Shown: positions 47,083 through 57,012, counted from the stretch's first letter. The stretch: 64,000 bases of DNA from Planctomycetaceae bacterium (GCA_016794985.1 JAEUIQ010000043.1:124001-188000), one strand, 5' to 3'. The notes: generated by a model not told the origin, from the sequence alone. A program made the numbers and translations.

Positions 47083-48279
47083 CTACTTCAACATCTTGGT
47101 GACAACACCAGAACCGACGGTCTTTCCGCCTTCGCGAATTGCAAAGCGAACGCCTTCGTCAATCGCAACACCCTTGTGCAATTCGACTTCCATCTTGATG
47201 TTATCGCCAGGCATGCACATTTCGGCGCCAATCAAGTTGGCTGTTCCGGTCACGTCGGTCGTACGGAAGAAAAACTGCGGACGGTATCCGCTAAAGAACG
47301 GCGTGTGGCGACCGCCTTCGTCTTTGCTCAAGCAGTAAACTTCCGCTTCAAACTTCATGTGCGGTGTGATGCTGCCCGGCTTGGCCAAAACTTGGCCGCG
47401 CTGTAGGTCGTCACGCTTGACGCCGCGGAGCAAACATCCGACGTTGTCGCCTGCACGGCCTTCTGGCATGCTCTTGCGGAACATTTCCACGCCCGTGCAA
47501 ATGGTTTTTGGCGATTCTTCGCTCAAGCCAAGAATCTGAACTTCATCACCAACTTTGACCACGCCGCGTTCAATACGGCCTGTCGCTACTGTACCGCGAC
47601 CTTCAATCGAAAAGACGTCTTCGATCGCCATCAAGAACGGCTTGTCGTCTTCGCGAACAGGTTCCGGAATATTGGCATCAATCGCGTCCATCAAGTCCGA
47701 AATGCACTTGCTGGCCACTGGGTCGGATGGGTTTTGGTAGGCTGGCAAAGCACTGCCGCGGACGATAACCGCGTTATCGCCATTGAAGTCGTACTTGTTC
47801 AATAGGTCGCGAATTTCCATCTCGACCAATTCCAGCAATTCTTCGTCTTCGACCAAGTCGCACTTGTTGAGGAAAACTACCAAGGCGGGAACGGCCACTT
47901 GCTTGGCCAACAACACGTGTTCTTTCGTCTGCGGCATTGGACCATCGGCAGCCGATACCACCAAAATGGCGCCGTCCATTTGAGCTGCACCCGTAATCAT
48001 GTTCTTGATAAAGTCGGCGTGACCGGGGCAGTCGATGTGAGCATAGTGACGCTTGGCGGTCTCGTACTCGACGTGGGCGACCGCAATCGTAACGGTCTTG
48101 GTGGAGTCACGAACCGTTCCACCTTTCGCAATTTCCGAATACTCTTTGAACTGGGCCAAGCCCTTAGCAGCTTGAACCGCCAGGATAGCGCCAGTCGTCG
48201 TGGTTTTGCCGTGGTCAATGTGACCGATGGTTCCAACGTTTACGTGAGGTTTAGTACGAACAAATTCCGCCTTGGCCAT
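47083..48279 (-). CDS. tuf: Elongation factor Tu
   Basis: 398 residues. 'GHIDHGKTT' (P-loop), 'DCPGHADF' (G3), 'NKCD' (G4) and 'RGSAL' (G5) are intact, with domains 2 and 3 following to 'GVVTKMLK'. Delivers aminoacyl-tRNA to the ribosome. The switch I stretch (residues 47-70) reads '[20 protein letters not shown]' in place of the near-universal 'PEEKARGITIN' type loop, with two extra residues; the Mg-coordinating Thr survives in 'TVTI'. Flanked by tRNA-Thr(GGU) upstream and tRNA-Trp downstream. Confidence 0.98.
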   Translation of the reverse strand: MAKAEFVRTKPHVNVGTIGHIDHGKTTTTGAILAVQAAKGLAQFKEYSEIAKGGTVRDSTKTVTIAVAHVEYETAKRHYAHIDCPGHADFIKNMITGAAQMDGAILVVSAADGPMPQTKEHVLLAKQVAVPALVVFLNKCDLVEDEELLELVEMEIRDLLNKYDFNGDNAVIVRGSALPAYQNPSDPVASKCISDLMDAIDANIPEPVREDDKPFLMAIEDVFSIEGRGTVATGRIERGVVKVGDEVQILGLSEESPKTICTGVEMFRKSMPEGRAGDNVGCLLRGVKRDDLQRGQVLAKPGSITPHMKFEAEVYCLSKDEGGRHTPFFSGYRPQFFFRTTDVTGTANLIGAEMCMPGDNIKMEVELHKGVAIDEGVRFAIREGGKTVGSGVVTKMLK

Positions 48280-48457
48280 TAGTTTTCCCTACCGTTACAT
48301 GATTCCAAAAAAACTCGAACTTCCACCCCACACAATACCCCAAATCCGATCATGCGGACCCCGACGCCCTCTCAGGCACCAGATACCGTAGGCGACCACA
48401 CCACGAGTCATTTCAACCCGAACATTCGGACCGGAACTCACCGTTCGTGGAGCCCAA

Positions 48458-48529
<72 letters not shown>

Positions 48530-48727
48530 CTAGCTTCGCAATCTCCTGCCGTTTTGTCAAACCCCCTTGGCAGACCGGGACCCAACGAGCCGCCGCCAAT
48601 TCGCCTCAAAGCTCTTGCGAAACTTCAGCCTGATCTCTTTCGATTAGCCAATGCCGACCGATAGCCCCAGGAGACCGAACTCTCGCGAAAAGAATTCTCG
48701 TTACAAATTGGGCGACTACGCGCCGGA

Positions 48728-48798
48728 AGCGGGTGAAGGGAATCGAACCCTCGTCTTCAGCTTGGAAGGCTGTTGCTCTACCATTGAGCTACACCCGC
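48728..48798 (-). tRNA. tRNA-Gly (UCC anticodon)
   Basis: 71 nt. Acceptor GCGGGTG pairs with CACCCGC; the anticodon loop CTTCCAA gives UCC. The first anticodon-stem pair is mismatched (A-A). Equivalent in order to glyT of E. coli. Confidence 0.95.
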
Positions 48799-48804
48799 AG
48801 GCAG

Positions 48805-48887
48805 TGGGGGGAGCAGGATTCGAACCTGCGAAGTCCGAAGACAACAGATTTACAGTCTGTCCCAGTTGGCCACTTTGGTATCCCCCC
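48805..48887 (-). tRNA. tRNA-Tyr (GUA anticodon)
   Basis: 83 nt, class II with a long variable arm. Acceptor GGGGGGA pairs with TCCCCCC; anticodon GUA lies within 'CAGACTGTAAATCTG'; discriminator A. Six bases from tRNA-Gly, so cut from a common precursor; equivalent to tyrU. Confidence 0.96.
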
Positions 48888-49165
48888 GCTCAGGCAAAAT
48901 CCTGTCGGTAGCTGAGTTCGCCCACCTATTCACGGCGATTCGAACCCAGTCGCCTGTTACAGCGATCCCTTCAAGATTTCGCAAACCCCAAAGGATAATG
49001 AACGCCCTTGATTTCTCCAAGGGCTAACTTGGCGATTTTAGTCACGTCTGCCATTCCGACGGCATCACGACGATCAGCTTTCGTCCGGCAATCCTACCCA
49101 AGCAACCTGCCCTACCATCCCGCCCAACCAACCTGTACAAGTCTGCACCCAAGCCTAACGGACAG

Positions 49166-49238
49166 AGCCAGCGAAGGGATTCGAACCCACGACCGGCTGA
49201 TTACAAATCAGCTGCTCTACCAACTGAGCTACACTGGC
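49166..49238 (-). tRNA. tRNA-Thr (UGU anticodon)
   Basis: 73 nt. Acceptor GCCAGTG pairs with CGCTGGC (one T-G); loop TTTGTAA between GCTGA and TCAGC gives UGU. First tRNA of the string, equivalent to thrU; the gap to tRNA-Tyr is 278 bases with no feature seen. Confidence 0.96.
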
Positions 49239-49955
49239 TTTTACCTATTGCCGACACGTTGGAAACACCGGCCCAACCAAGCCTCTGGCCCGCCAAACCA
49301 AAAGGGTTTCGCGATCCAAGAGAACTCGCTCCCCGGACCCAATTAGCCCCAAACGGTCGACACTTTTCGCGTCGGAACGAAGAGTATAGCCACCCGTCCA
49401 TCCTCTGCAATCCCAACCTGGAAGGTCGACCTCGCGCGCCCAAAACCTTGCCGAAATGCAAGTTTTGTCCACCCCATGCTTTGTCCACTGTCCAGACGGC
49501 ATCGCGGATCCACGAACTTCCCACTGGAAGAAACGGGAACGCGACTTGCGGTTCGCGGTGTTATCGGACTTCGATAATTTCCATTCGGATCAAATCTTCG
49601 AAAGAATCACGCTTCGCTGGCATTTCAACGTCAAATGTAACGAATACGGAATATTGCCTTGGCAAACCAAACAGCCCTGCCCTTTTTCCTAAATACTCCC
49701 CTGTTTGATGGCTTCCACCGATTTGTCACGCCGGAGATTCTCGGGGCACACCGTTCCCGCACGCTGGAAAGCCCGCGATTATTGACAACCTTTCGTCCGC
49801 TGGGTGACGCGGGTCCCCGTTCAGGACGCCATTCCCGGACCGCAGCTGCCCTGTTTTTTGACCTTGCCTCCTTTTCAATCGCGAGATAAAAACGCCAGCG
49901 AAGTCGATCCCGCAGGAAGGGTGTCGCCCCATTTAATTCGCATGGATGCGTGATT
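49239..49955. other. Divergent intergenic region upstream of the tRNA-tuf string
   Basis: 717 bases between tRNA-Thr(UGU) and the DUF4254 gene. Open frames here are Pro/Arg/Ser-rich and not protein-like. The main promoter of the tRNA-tuf-rpo string must lie here on the minus strand, but I could not pick -35/-10 boxes with confidence. A short palindrome TTGCC-TT-GGCAA is at 49654-49665. Confidence 0.5.
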
Positions 49956-50663
49956 ATGTTTCAAGCCATCGTTGATCAAGTCGTCAAACTTCAATCGGCA
50001 ACCGTCCAGGCTTGGCATCAAACACCCATCGAGTTGAGTCAGCCTGTCCAAGAGATCGCGGCGGCGGCCCGACGAGACCTCCCTTCTTCCAGCAATGACG
50101 CTAGTTCGCGATTTTGTCGTGGGCTCATCGGAAACCTCGGCTTTCTGGAAGTCGTTTGTCGCCAACACAGCTACAATTATTTGCTCTGGCACGAAGAAGA
50201 TGTGGCTCGGTCGCCTTCCGCCACGGACACTCAAATCGCGCAAGTCAAACGCTCGATCGATCGCTACAATCAACAACGAAACGATTGGATCGAACGCACC
50301 GATGATTGGCTGACGCAATACTTCGAAATCCAAAAGGTTGTCCCGCAAGCGGACGCCATCATGAATACGGAGACTCCTGGGTCGACGTTTGATCGCCTCA
50401 GCATTTTGTCGCTACGTCTGTACCACCTCCGCGAAGAACTATCGCGAACCGATGCCTCGGCCGAGCATCGAATCAAGGTCCAACAGAAGTTGCAAGTATG
50501 CGAGATCCAACAAGCCGAATTGGGACAAGCCCTGGCGAATTTATTGGGCGACATCTACGCCGGCCGAAAACGTCACCGCACCTATCGACAATGCAAAATG
50601 TACAACGACCCGACACTCAATCCGGCGATTTATCGCGCGAATCGTCCAGCCAAGGCAGCCTAA
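49956..50663 (+). CDS. DUF4254 family protein
   Basis: 235 residues, all helical and soluble. Matches DUF4254 through 'HSYNYLLWHEEDVAR', 'IAQVKRSIDRYNQQRNDWIERTD' in parts, and 'NTETPGSTFDRLSILSLRLYHLREE' pattern with conserved His, Glu, Asp and Arg positions that could bind a metal or phosphate. Function unknown; the family occurs in Bacteroidetes and planctomycetes, often near glycan genes. Start ATG 49956. Convergent with the suf operon. Confidence 0.85.
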   Translation: MFQAIVDQVVKLQSATVQAWHQTPIELSQPVQEIAAAARRDLPSSSNDASSRFCRGLIGNLGFLEVVCRQHSYNYLLWHEEDVARSPSATDTQIAQVKRSIDRYNQQRNDWIERTDDWLTQYFEIQKVVPQADAIMNTETPGSTFDRLSILSLRLYHLREELSRTDASAEHRIKVQQKLQVCEIQQAELGQALANLLGDIYAGRKRHRTYRQCKMYNDPTLNPAIYRANRPAKAA

Positions 50664-50722
50664 TTTTCGCGATCCTCGCTTCGAAATGCTCCGAAACGCC
50701 CGGTCATCCCACCGACGTGTGT

Positions 50723-51067
50723 TCAGAACATCCCCAGTTGATCGCGAGCATCCTCGGTCATTCGATCCGGCGTCCAAGGCGGGTCCATCACCACTTTCAC
50801 ATCCACGTCAACGACGCCCGGCACAGAACCAGCATGCTGCTTCGCGCCGCCGACCAATTGTGGTCCCGCCGGACACATGGGGCTAGTCATCGTCATTTCG
50901 ATGTAAGCTTGGACGCCAGGCGCTTGATCCGGTAGTTCGCGCAGGTCGATCAAATAGATGAGTCCCAAGTCAACAATATTGACATGCAACTCCGGATCGA
51001 TCACTTGCTTTAGAGCTTCGCGAACATGATCTTCGGTAACGATAGGTCGAGATTCTGTTTCGTTCAT
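50723..51067 (-). CDS. sufT: SufT-like MIP18/DUF59 protein
   Basis: 114 residues. 'VREALKQVIDPELHVNIVDLGLIY' and 'TMTSPMCPAGPQL' are MIP18/DUF59 signatures, with the conserved Cys. The family (SufT, PaaD) helps mature Fe-S proteins. Only 17 bases after sufD, so it is the last gene of the suf operon. Confidence 0.9.
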   Translation of the reverse strand: MNETESRPIVTEDHVREALKQVIDPELHVNIVDLGLIYLIDLRELPDQAPGVQAYIEMTMTSPMCPAGPQLVGGAKQHAGSVPGVVDVDVKVVMDPPWTPDRMTEDARDQLGMF

Positions 51068-51084
51068 TTTCTATCCCTCGGGTA

Positions 51085-52413
51085 TCACTCGTATCGACGT
51101 ACACGAGTTGCAATAGCTAGTCCCAAAGCCTCTCGCACTGACTCTAGTTCGATGCGGTCGAAAATCTGTTGAAAAAATCCAGTGACAATGGCTCGAATCG
51201 CTTCTTGGCGAGTAAAACCGCGGTTCAGGCAGTAGAACACTTGCTCTTCGTCAACGCGTCCCGAGGTCGAGCCATGAGTGCAACGCACGTCATCCGCTTC
51301 AATTTCGAGGCCCGGAATTGAATCCGCGCGGCACGAATCGGACAAAAGCAGGTTGTCGTTCCGTTGATAGCCGTCGGTTCGTTGAGCGATTTTGTTGACG
51401 CGAATCATGCCGCGCCAAACCGTATGGGACTGATCTTGGAGCGCCGTCTTGTACAAGAAGTCGCTAGTCGTTTGCGGCGCAAGATGATGCTGCAGCGTGT
51501 GATACGACAAGTGCTGTCGGCCTTGCGTGAACATCGTGCCGTTGACTTGGCAATGCGCCCCGCGACCCCGTAACTCGACGTGCTGGTTGACTTTCGCCAA
51601 TCGGCCACCGAGCGCTCCCAGTGTCCATTGCAACTGAGCATCTTGGCCAAGAATGGCTTTCTGATGCGCGAAATGCCAGGTCTGATTGCCCCAGTCTTGC
51701 AAATTGACAAAGCTTAGATTCGCGCGATCGCCAATAATCAATTCCATCGCGCCGTTGTGCAGACCATCGCCTTCCACTTCGGTCCCACAACTCTCATAAA
51801 GAACGGTTGCGGACGCACCCTCTTCCAAAATAACCAGCAAGTGCGACAGGTCGCTACCACCGTGGCTTAGGACGGTTTGGATGTGCACAGGCAGCGGGAG
51901 GGCCACGTTTCGCGGCACATACAAGACGGTGCCTCCCGTACACATCGCCTGATGCAACGCGGCAAAGCGGTCAACGGTCGGGTCAAACGCCGATTGAAAC
52001 AAATGCCGCTTTAGAATCGACTCGTGGGACACCAGGGCTTGTTGCAAACTGCCAAAGAACACCCCGCGCTCTCGGAGGAACTCATTCAACTCGCTTCGGA
52101 CCGTGATCCCGTCCAACGTGGCGACGCTTCCGCCCAACTCAACCCCGTCGCCCAACCGCGATATGGGCAGCGACGCAGTTTCTTCAATGGACTCTGGTGA
52201 CCAGGAGTACTTGTTCAAATTGAACAGTCGGATGTCGGTACGCATCCATTCCTCGTCGCGACGGTTGGGCCAAGCCATCTTCTCAAATTGTTCCCAGGCC
52301 GAGACGCGGAGGGCTCGCAGCCAAGCAGGTTCATTGGACATCCGCTGAACCAGACTGGCGAAGCCACTGGCATTGAATCCCAATTGGGTCAAAGTACTTT
52401 CGTGCGAAGGCAT
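51085..52413 (-). CDS. sufD: Fe-S assembly scaffold protein SufD
   Basis: 442 residues. The C-terminal half carries the SufB/SufD beta-helix with 'DDVRCTHGSTSGRVDEEQVFYCLNRGF' pattern, where the His matches the residue needed for cluster assembly in E. coli SufD. The N-terminal half is variable, including 'KMAWPNRRDEEWMRTD'. Partner of SufB in the SufBC2D scaffold. 85 bases after sufB. Confidence 0.95.
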   Translation of the reverse strand: MPSHESTLTQLGFNASGFASLVQRMSNEPAWLRALRVSAWEQFEKMAWPNRRDEEWMRTDIRLFNLNKYSWSPESIEETASLPISRLGDGVELGGSVATLDGITVRSELNEFLRERGVFFGSLQQALVSHESILKRHLFQSAFDPTVDRFAALHQAMCTGGTVLYVPRNVALPLPVHIQTVLSHGGSDLSHLLVILEEGASATVLYESCGTEVEGDGLHNGAMELIIGDRANLSFVNLQDWGNQTWHFAHQKAILGQDAQLQWTLGALGGRLAKVNQHVELRGRGAHCQVNGTMFTQGRQHLSYHTLQHHLAPQTTSDFLYKTALQDQSHTVWRGMIRVNKIAQRTDGYQRNDNLLLSDSCRADSIPGLEIEADDVRCTHGSTSGRVDEEQVFYCLNRGFTRQEAIRAIVTGFFQQIFDRIELESVREALGLAIATRVRRYE

Positions 52414-52498
52414 ATTGTTCTTTCAGACAAGCTTGAGTTGGCTCTCAAGCGTTCAAGAGGAAGCTAAACCTAAGTGGTGCAGTGGCCAGCGCCGGTCG

Positions 52499-53914
52499 TT
52501 AGCCGACGGAGCCTTCCATTTGCAGTTGAATCAGGCGATTCAGTTCGACGGCGTACTCCATCGGCAATTCCTTAACCAATGGCTCGATAAAGCCATTCAC
52601 GATCATCGTGCTGGCTTCCGCCTCGCTCAACCCACGACTGGTCAAGTAGAACAACTGCTCTTCACCGATGCGCGACACGCTGGCCTCGTGTCCGATGGCC
52701 ACGTCTTGCTCCAAGACTTCGATATACGGATAGGTGTCGCTTCGGCTTACGTCGTCCAAGATCAAGGCATCGCAAACAACGTTGCACCGTGAGCCGGTCG
52801 CGCCTTTGTCAACGCGGGCCAGGCCGCGATAGCTCGCCCGACCGCCGTTCTTCGAGATGCTCTTCGAGATGATTTGGCCTGTCGTGTTGGGGGCTTGGTG
52901 GACCAACTTGGCCCCCGCGTCCTGATGCTGACCTTTGTTCGCAAACGCAATCGACAAGATCTCGCCCCGCGCTCCTGGTTCCATCATGTGAACGGCAGGG
53001 TACTTCATGGTCAGTTGGCTACCCAAATTGCCGTCCACCCATTCCATCACGGCATCTGCGTAGGCGTAAGCTCGTTTCGTAACCAGGTTGTAGATATTGT
53101 TCGCCCAGTTCTGGATCGTTGTATAACGACAACGTCCGTTCCGCTTGACGATTACTTCGACCACGGCCGAGTGTAAACTTTCCGACGTGTACATCGGGGC
53201 CGTACAGCCCTCGACGTAATGAACTTGAGCTCCCTCGTCGACGATGATCAGTGTCCGCTCGAACTGCCCCATGTTCTCTTCGTTGATCCGGAAATACGCT
53301 TGCAGCGGAAAGTCGATCTTCACGCCTTTAGGCACATAGATAAATGACCCTCCAGACCAGACGGCCGAATTGAGCGCCGCAAACTTATTGTCTTCAGTCG
53401 GGATGATCTTGCCGAAGTGTTCGCGTAGCAATTCTGGATATTCGCGGACTGCTGTGTCGGTATCCGTAAAGATGACACCTTTCTCCGCCAAGTCCTCCTT
53501 CAAAGAACCATAAATCACTTCGCTTTCGAACTGAGCCTTGACCCCCGCCAAGTATTTGCGTTCTGCTTCCGGGATGCCCAGCTTCTCGAAAGTATCTTTA
53601 ATTTCTGCGGGCACGTCGTCCCAGGTTCGTCCCTGCTGCTCGGTGGGCTTGATGTAGTAGTAGATGTCCTGAAAGTCGATATTGATCGCTCCGCCCCATG
53701 TTGGCATGGGCTTCGAATTGAAAACTTTCAGGGCATGCAGCCGAAAATCCAGCATCCATTGCGGCTCGTTCTTCAGCGCTGAAATCTGACGCACGATTTC
53801 TTCGTCAATGCCCTTGCGCGCTTTAAAAACCGAATTCGTCTCCGTTCGGAAATCATACTTGTTGATTTCGCCGACGCCCGTTTCGTCATTCGCCAAAACT
53901 TCTGTGGTGGTCAT
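52499..53914 (-). CDS. sufB: Fe-S assembly scaffold protein SufB
   Basis: 471 residues, family length. '[18 protein letters not shown]', '[25 protein letters not shown]' pattern, 'HYVEGCTAP' and '[15 protein letters not shown]' are SufB hallmarks; the last contains the Cys used for sulfur relay. Builds nascent clusters with SufC and SufD. 48 bases after sufC. The cysteine desulfurase SufS and SufU/SufE are not in this window. Confidence 0.97.
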   Translation of the reverse strand: MTTTEVLANDETGVGEINKYDFRTETNSVFKARKGIDEEIVRQISALKNEPQWMLDFRLHALKVFNSKPMPTWGGAINIDFQDIYYYIKPTEQQGRTWDDVPAEIKDTFEKLGIPEAERKYLAGVKAQFESEVIYGSLKEDLAEKGVIFTDTDTAVREYPELLREHFGKIIPTEDNKFAALNSAVWSGGSFIYVPKGVKIDFPLQAYFRINEENMGQFERTLIIVDEGAQVHYVEGCTAPMYTSESLHSAVVEVIVKRNGRCRYTTIQNWANNIYNLVTKRAYAYADAVMEWVDGNLGSQLTMKYPAVHMMEPGARGEILSIAFANKGQHQDAGAKLVHQAPNTTGQIISKSISKNGGRASYRGLARVDKGATGSRCNVVCDALILDDVSRSDTYPYIEVLEQDVAIGHEASVSRIGEEQLFYLTSRGLSEAEASTMIVNGFIEPLVKELPMEYAVELNRLIQLQMEGSVG

Positions 53915-53962
53915 CTTCGACTTTCTTGTTCTACTTGCTTTGAATCAGGTATCTGGTTCCGG

Positions 53963-54781
53963 TTAAGCCGTGACTGCTTCGGGTTTCAGGTTCGAGTCAT
54001 TCATGGCTGCTGCTTCGGGATGCTCGTCTCGAATGCGTTGATAACCGTTGCGATGCAATTCATCCGCCAGTTCCTTGCCGCCGGTCTCGACAATCCGACC
54101 GCCCATGATGACGTGGGTGAACTGGGGCGGGTTGTGTTCTAGAAGTTTGTCGTGATGCGTGATGATCAAGAGGCCCATCTTTGCGCCGCCGATTTCGGCA
54201 ATACTCTGACTAGCCAAGCGAACCGCATCAGCGTCCAAACCGCTGTCGGTTTCATCCAGGATCGCGAACTTGGGTTGAAGCATCGCGAGTTGCAGAATCT
54301 CGGCCCGCTTCATCTCGCCGCCCGAAAAGCCGTCATTGACATACCGCCGCGCGAATTCGGAATCCATTTTCAGTTGAGACATCTTGGCCTTGAGTTCTTG
54401 GCGGAACTCCTTCATCGGCATCAGATCCTCGCCTTCCTTCCGTTCGGGGTTTCGCACGTTGGTCGCGGCGTGACGCAAGAAGTCCGCCATCTTGACCCCG
54501 GGAATCGCGACGGGACGTTGGAACGCTAAAAATAGACCCGCTCGGGCTCGTTCGTCCGGCGAGGCCTCCAAGATGCTTTGCCCGTTGAGCAAGATTTCGC
54601 CGGACGTCACGGTGTATTTCGGGTGTCCCATCAAGACCAAGCCAAGCGTGCTTTTCCCGGACCCGTTCGGTCCCATCAAAGCATGCGTCTCCCCACGGCG
54701 AATCATCAGGTTGACGCCGCGCAGGATCGGTTTGCCTTCCACTTCCACGAAGAGGTTAATTATTTCTAAAGTCTCGCTCAT
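53963..54781 (-). CDS. sufC: Fe-S assembly ATPase SufC
   Basis: 272 residues. Walker A 'GPNGSGKST', signature 'FSGGEMKRAEI', Walker B 'FAILDETDSGLD' and switch His in 'LLIITHHDKLL', as in ABC ATPases of the SufC type. Drives conformational change of the SufBCD scaffold. A C-terminal tail of about 20 residues after 'GYQRIRDEHP' is longer than in E. coli. 102 bases downstream of sufR. Confidence 0.97.
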   Translation of the reverse strand: MSETLEIINLFVEVEGKPILRGVNLMIRRGETHALMGPNGSGKSTLGLVLMGHPKYTVTSGEILLNGQSILEASPDERARAGLFLAFQRPVAIPGVKMADFLRHAATNVRNPERKEGEDLMPMKEFRQELKAKMSQLKMDSEFARRYVNDGFSGGEMKRAEILQLAMLQPKFAILDETDSGLDADAVRLASQSIAEIGGAKMGLLIITHHDKLLEHNPPQFTHVIMGGRIVETGGKELADELHRNGYQRIRDEHPEAAAMNDSNLKPEAVTA

Positions 54782-54883
54782 TACTCTTCTTTCAAACGCA
54801 TCAGGTTAGGGTTTCGTTGCTTGTTTCAATTCACCCAGCACCGACGTTCGGGCCGAGAAAATTTGCCTAAATTCTTTACTGCT

Positions 54884-55789
54884 TCAATGGCAATCGCAGC
54901 GCGACTTTCCACAACTGCCTTTTGATCCCGTCATTTGTCCGGACTCGGTTGCGGAACTGGGCCGGCTACTCGTTCCGCTACCCAGCGGCACAAACGAGCA
55001 ACAACTGGCCGTCTCGGAGTCCGTGACATCCTGCATTGGTACCCCAATCAGGCTTTGAAACAACATTTGCTCCATCCGACAAACCAAGCGGTGCTGGTCC
55101 TTCAGGCCGGGATACGGGCAACCCAAGACCATGAGTCTGCCTAACGGTTCGCGTTTTGCCGACTCGCTCGAAAGTTCGCTCGATGCCGAGGAATTGCCCA
55201 CGCGTTCGAACGCGAATGGAATTCCGCGACGATTGAACAAGTCGACCACGGATTTCAATCGCTGCTCCGGTGTTTGTCCGAAAACCTCCGGGGCGTACCT
55301 GGCCGTCAACCGTCCAACAATGCTTCGCAACAACCGCTCACGCAATTCCACGTCGTCCAAAGCAACCAGTTCTTGCCAAAACGCAACGGCTAAGTCATCG
55401 AGATTCGCCCCGCTCGCACGTTGCCCGGCCTCCGTCAGTCGGTAGACATGCTTCGGACGTCCCCGGCCTTCTCGCACCGCAAAACGTTCGACCATGCCTC
55501 GGTCCATCAATCGCGCCAGTCGCTGACGCACAGCGGTATCCGTCACCGCCAATCGTTCCGCTAAATCCAATATCGAGGTCGCAGGGTTGGTTCGCATCAG
55601 GGACAAAATCGCTTGATCCGAGACCTGAATGGCATCGAAACCCTCCCCTGAGATTTCAGGACTTCCCAGTCCATCCTGAGCGACCTGACCCCTCTGGGCT
55701 TCATCCGCCATCTCCGTGATGTTGGCAGAATAGCCGTCCCCGCCCCGAGCGGGTTTGAAGGATACAGCAGAAGTTGTCACTTTGGCCAT
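54884..55789 (-). CDS. sufR: SufR-like Fe-S-sensing regulator
   Basis: 301 residues. A winged helix-turn-helix (about 57-122, 'ILDLAERLAVTDTAVRQRLARL', 'GRGRPKHVYRLT') is followed by a dimer region and a cysteine set C224-x12-C237 and C263/C264, the arrangement that holds the Fe-S cluster in cyanobacterial SufR. SufR represses the suf operon when cluster-loaded. The last 10 residues add three more Cys ('CGKSRCDC'). Start ATG 55789 gives 'MAKVTTSAVSF'; upstream frame is unconserved. First gene of the operon, so it probably autoregulates. Confidence 0.9.
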   Translation of the reverse strand: MAKVTTSAVSFKPARGGDGYSANITEMADEAQRGQVAQDGLGSPEISGEGFDAIQVSDQAILSLMRTNPATSILDLAERLAVTDTAVRQRLARLMDRGMVERFAVREGRGRPKHVYRLTEAGQRASGANLDDLAVAFWQELVALDDVELRERLLRSIVGRLTARYAPEVFGQTPEQRLKSVVDLFNRRGIPFAFERVGNSSASSELSSESAKREPLGRLMVLGCPYPGLKDQHRLVCRMEQMLFQSLIGVPMQDVTDSETASCCSFVPLGSGTSSRPSSATESGQMTGSKGSCGKSRCDCH

Positions 55790-56104
55790 GCTAGCTCTGC
55801 CGATTGAAACCCGGTAATGGATCTCTCCACTTCGCCCCGGCAAACTCCCCCGCAATCCATTTTCGAAATTAACGAACGTAATTATGTGAATAATATCGGG
55901 TCGTGCAAGTGGCTGCCTGGAAAAATAATCGCCAATTCTGGCTACAGTGCGAGGATCTGCGACAATTTCATGATTCTGATTGGACTGGAAGCGGAGCGGT
56001 AGACGGGGCATACTTTTCGCAAAAAAGCCGAACTTGCGGTCGAGGAAAGGTCGTGAGGCTTTGAAGTCGGTAGGCAACTGGGACTAGATCGCGATCCGAG
56101 ACGA
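55790..56104. other. Divergent region sufR/membrane protein
   Basis: 315 bases with no gene. Contains an AT-rich inverted repeat at 55881-55894 and must hold the promoter for sufR-sufCBD-sufT and probably for the plus-strand membrane protein gene at 56105. Confidence 0.5.
55881..55894. promoter_or_regulatory. Candidate SufR operator
   Basis: Inverted repeat ATTAT-GTGA-ATAAT centred about 98 bases upstream of the sufR start. SufR binds palindromic operators in the promoter of its own operon in other phyla. This repeat differs from the cyanobacterial CAAC-N6-GTTG site, so the assignment rests on position and symmetry alone. Confidence 0.35.
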
Positions 56105-57004
56105 ATGGACTATTTGTTTTTTTTGCTGACGTTGCTTCATGTTCTGGCCGGCATGTTGTTTGTTGGTTTACCGGTCATTGCCTGCGCCGATGTCATTCGG
56201 AACAGGGGACTCGCGTGGGAGTTTTGGAATCTGGCTTTGCGACAGGCCTTGCAGGCCGGATTGGTGGCCCTAGGTTTTGGGCTCCTGCTGGCTGGATTTC
56301 GCTGGGATGAGAGTTTCGAGCGGGCCTGGGAGATTGTCGCCAGTCGCTGGATTTATGGATTCATCGAATTTGCTTTCTCAGCCGGACTGCTGAGTTTGGT
56401 GGTGACACTGTGGCCCGTGTGGCCGGAGTCGCGTTGGCAGAAAGTATTGGCCGTGGTGACCTTGGTAATTGCTGCCACCAATGCTTGGTATCATTTCCCC
56501 GCTTTGATGGTCGTCAGTCGTGAAATTCGCTTGCACCCCAATCTGGTTGAAGGCTTGGAGGGTGCGGTGGTTCGGCAATTGTTGTTTTCGCCCGCGATCT
56601 TGTGGCGTTGGGTTCACATCGCCATCGGCTGCCTCATGTTCGGCGCGGTGTGGGCCCGTTTCCTGATCGGCATCGAATGTTCTGCGGACGAAAAAGCCGG
56701 TCACGGCGGTACGGGACAAACCAAATGGTTCGCGGTCGAGCGGACGTTGCGACAATTGGTCTGGCTGAGTTTGCTAGGGCTGTGGGTAAGCGGATTGGGG
56801 CTCGCGTTTCAGTTCACCAGTAATCAGGTGACTCAAGTTTTGGCTTTAGGCTCGGGCAGTTCCAATAATCTGATGTTGGGAATCGTGGCGGCCAATGTGG
56901 CGGCTTTGAGGAGTCTGTACGCCGAATCGCGACCTGACGGTTTAAGCCGGTTTTTCGAGGTTGGTTTGATGATCGTCGCCTTGGCGGCGATGCTGGGACG
57001 ATAG
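56105..57004 (+). CDS. Multi-pass membrane protein of unknown function
   Basis: 299 residues with about seven to eight hydrophobic helices and almost no soluble part. Conserved-looking His residues lie in or near helices ('LTLLHVLAGMLF', 'NAWYHFPAL', 'LWRWVHIAIG'), which would suit heme or metal binding, but no family was recognised. ATG 56105 is close to the end of the divergent region. Convergent with the small lipoprotein gene; a terminator lies between them. Function not assigned. Confidence 0.75.
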   Translation: MDYLFFLLTLLHVLAGMLFVGLPVIACADVIRNRGLAWEFWNLALRQALQAGLVALGFGLLLAGFRWDESFERAWEIVASRWIYGFIEFAFSAGLLSLVVTLWPVWPESRWQKVLAVVTLVIAATNAWYHFPALMVVSREIRLHPNLVEGLEGAVVRQLLFSPAILWRWVHIAIGCLMFGAVWARFLIGIECSADEKAGHGGTGQTKWFAVERTLRQLVWLSLLGLWVSGLGLAFQFTSNQVTQVLALGSGSSNNLMLGIVAANVAALRSLYAESRPDGLSRFFEVGLMIVALAAMLGR

Positions 57005-57012
57005 TCGAGCAA

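Noticed and set aside
49259-49708. 149-codon frame upstream of the tRNA string
   Set aside because: Pro/Arg/Ser-rich, no ribosome site, and overlaps the expected promoter region of the tRNA-tuf string.
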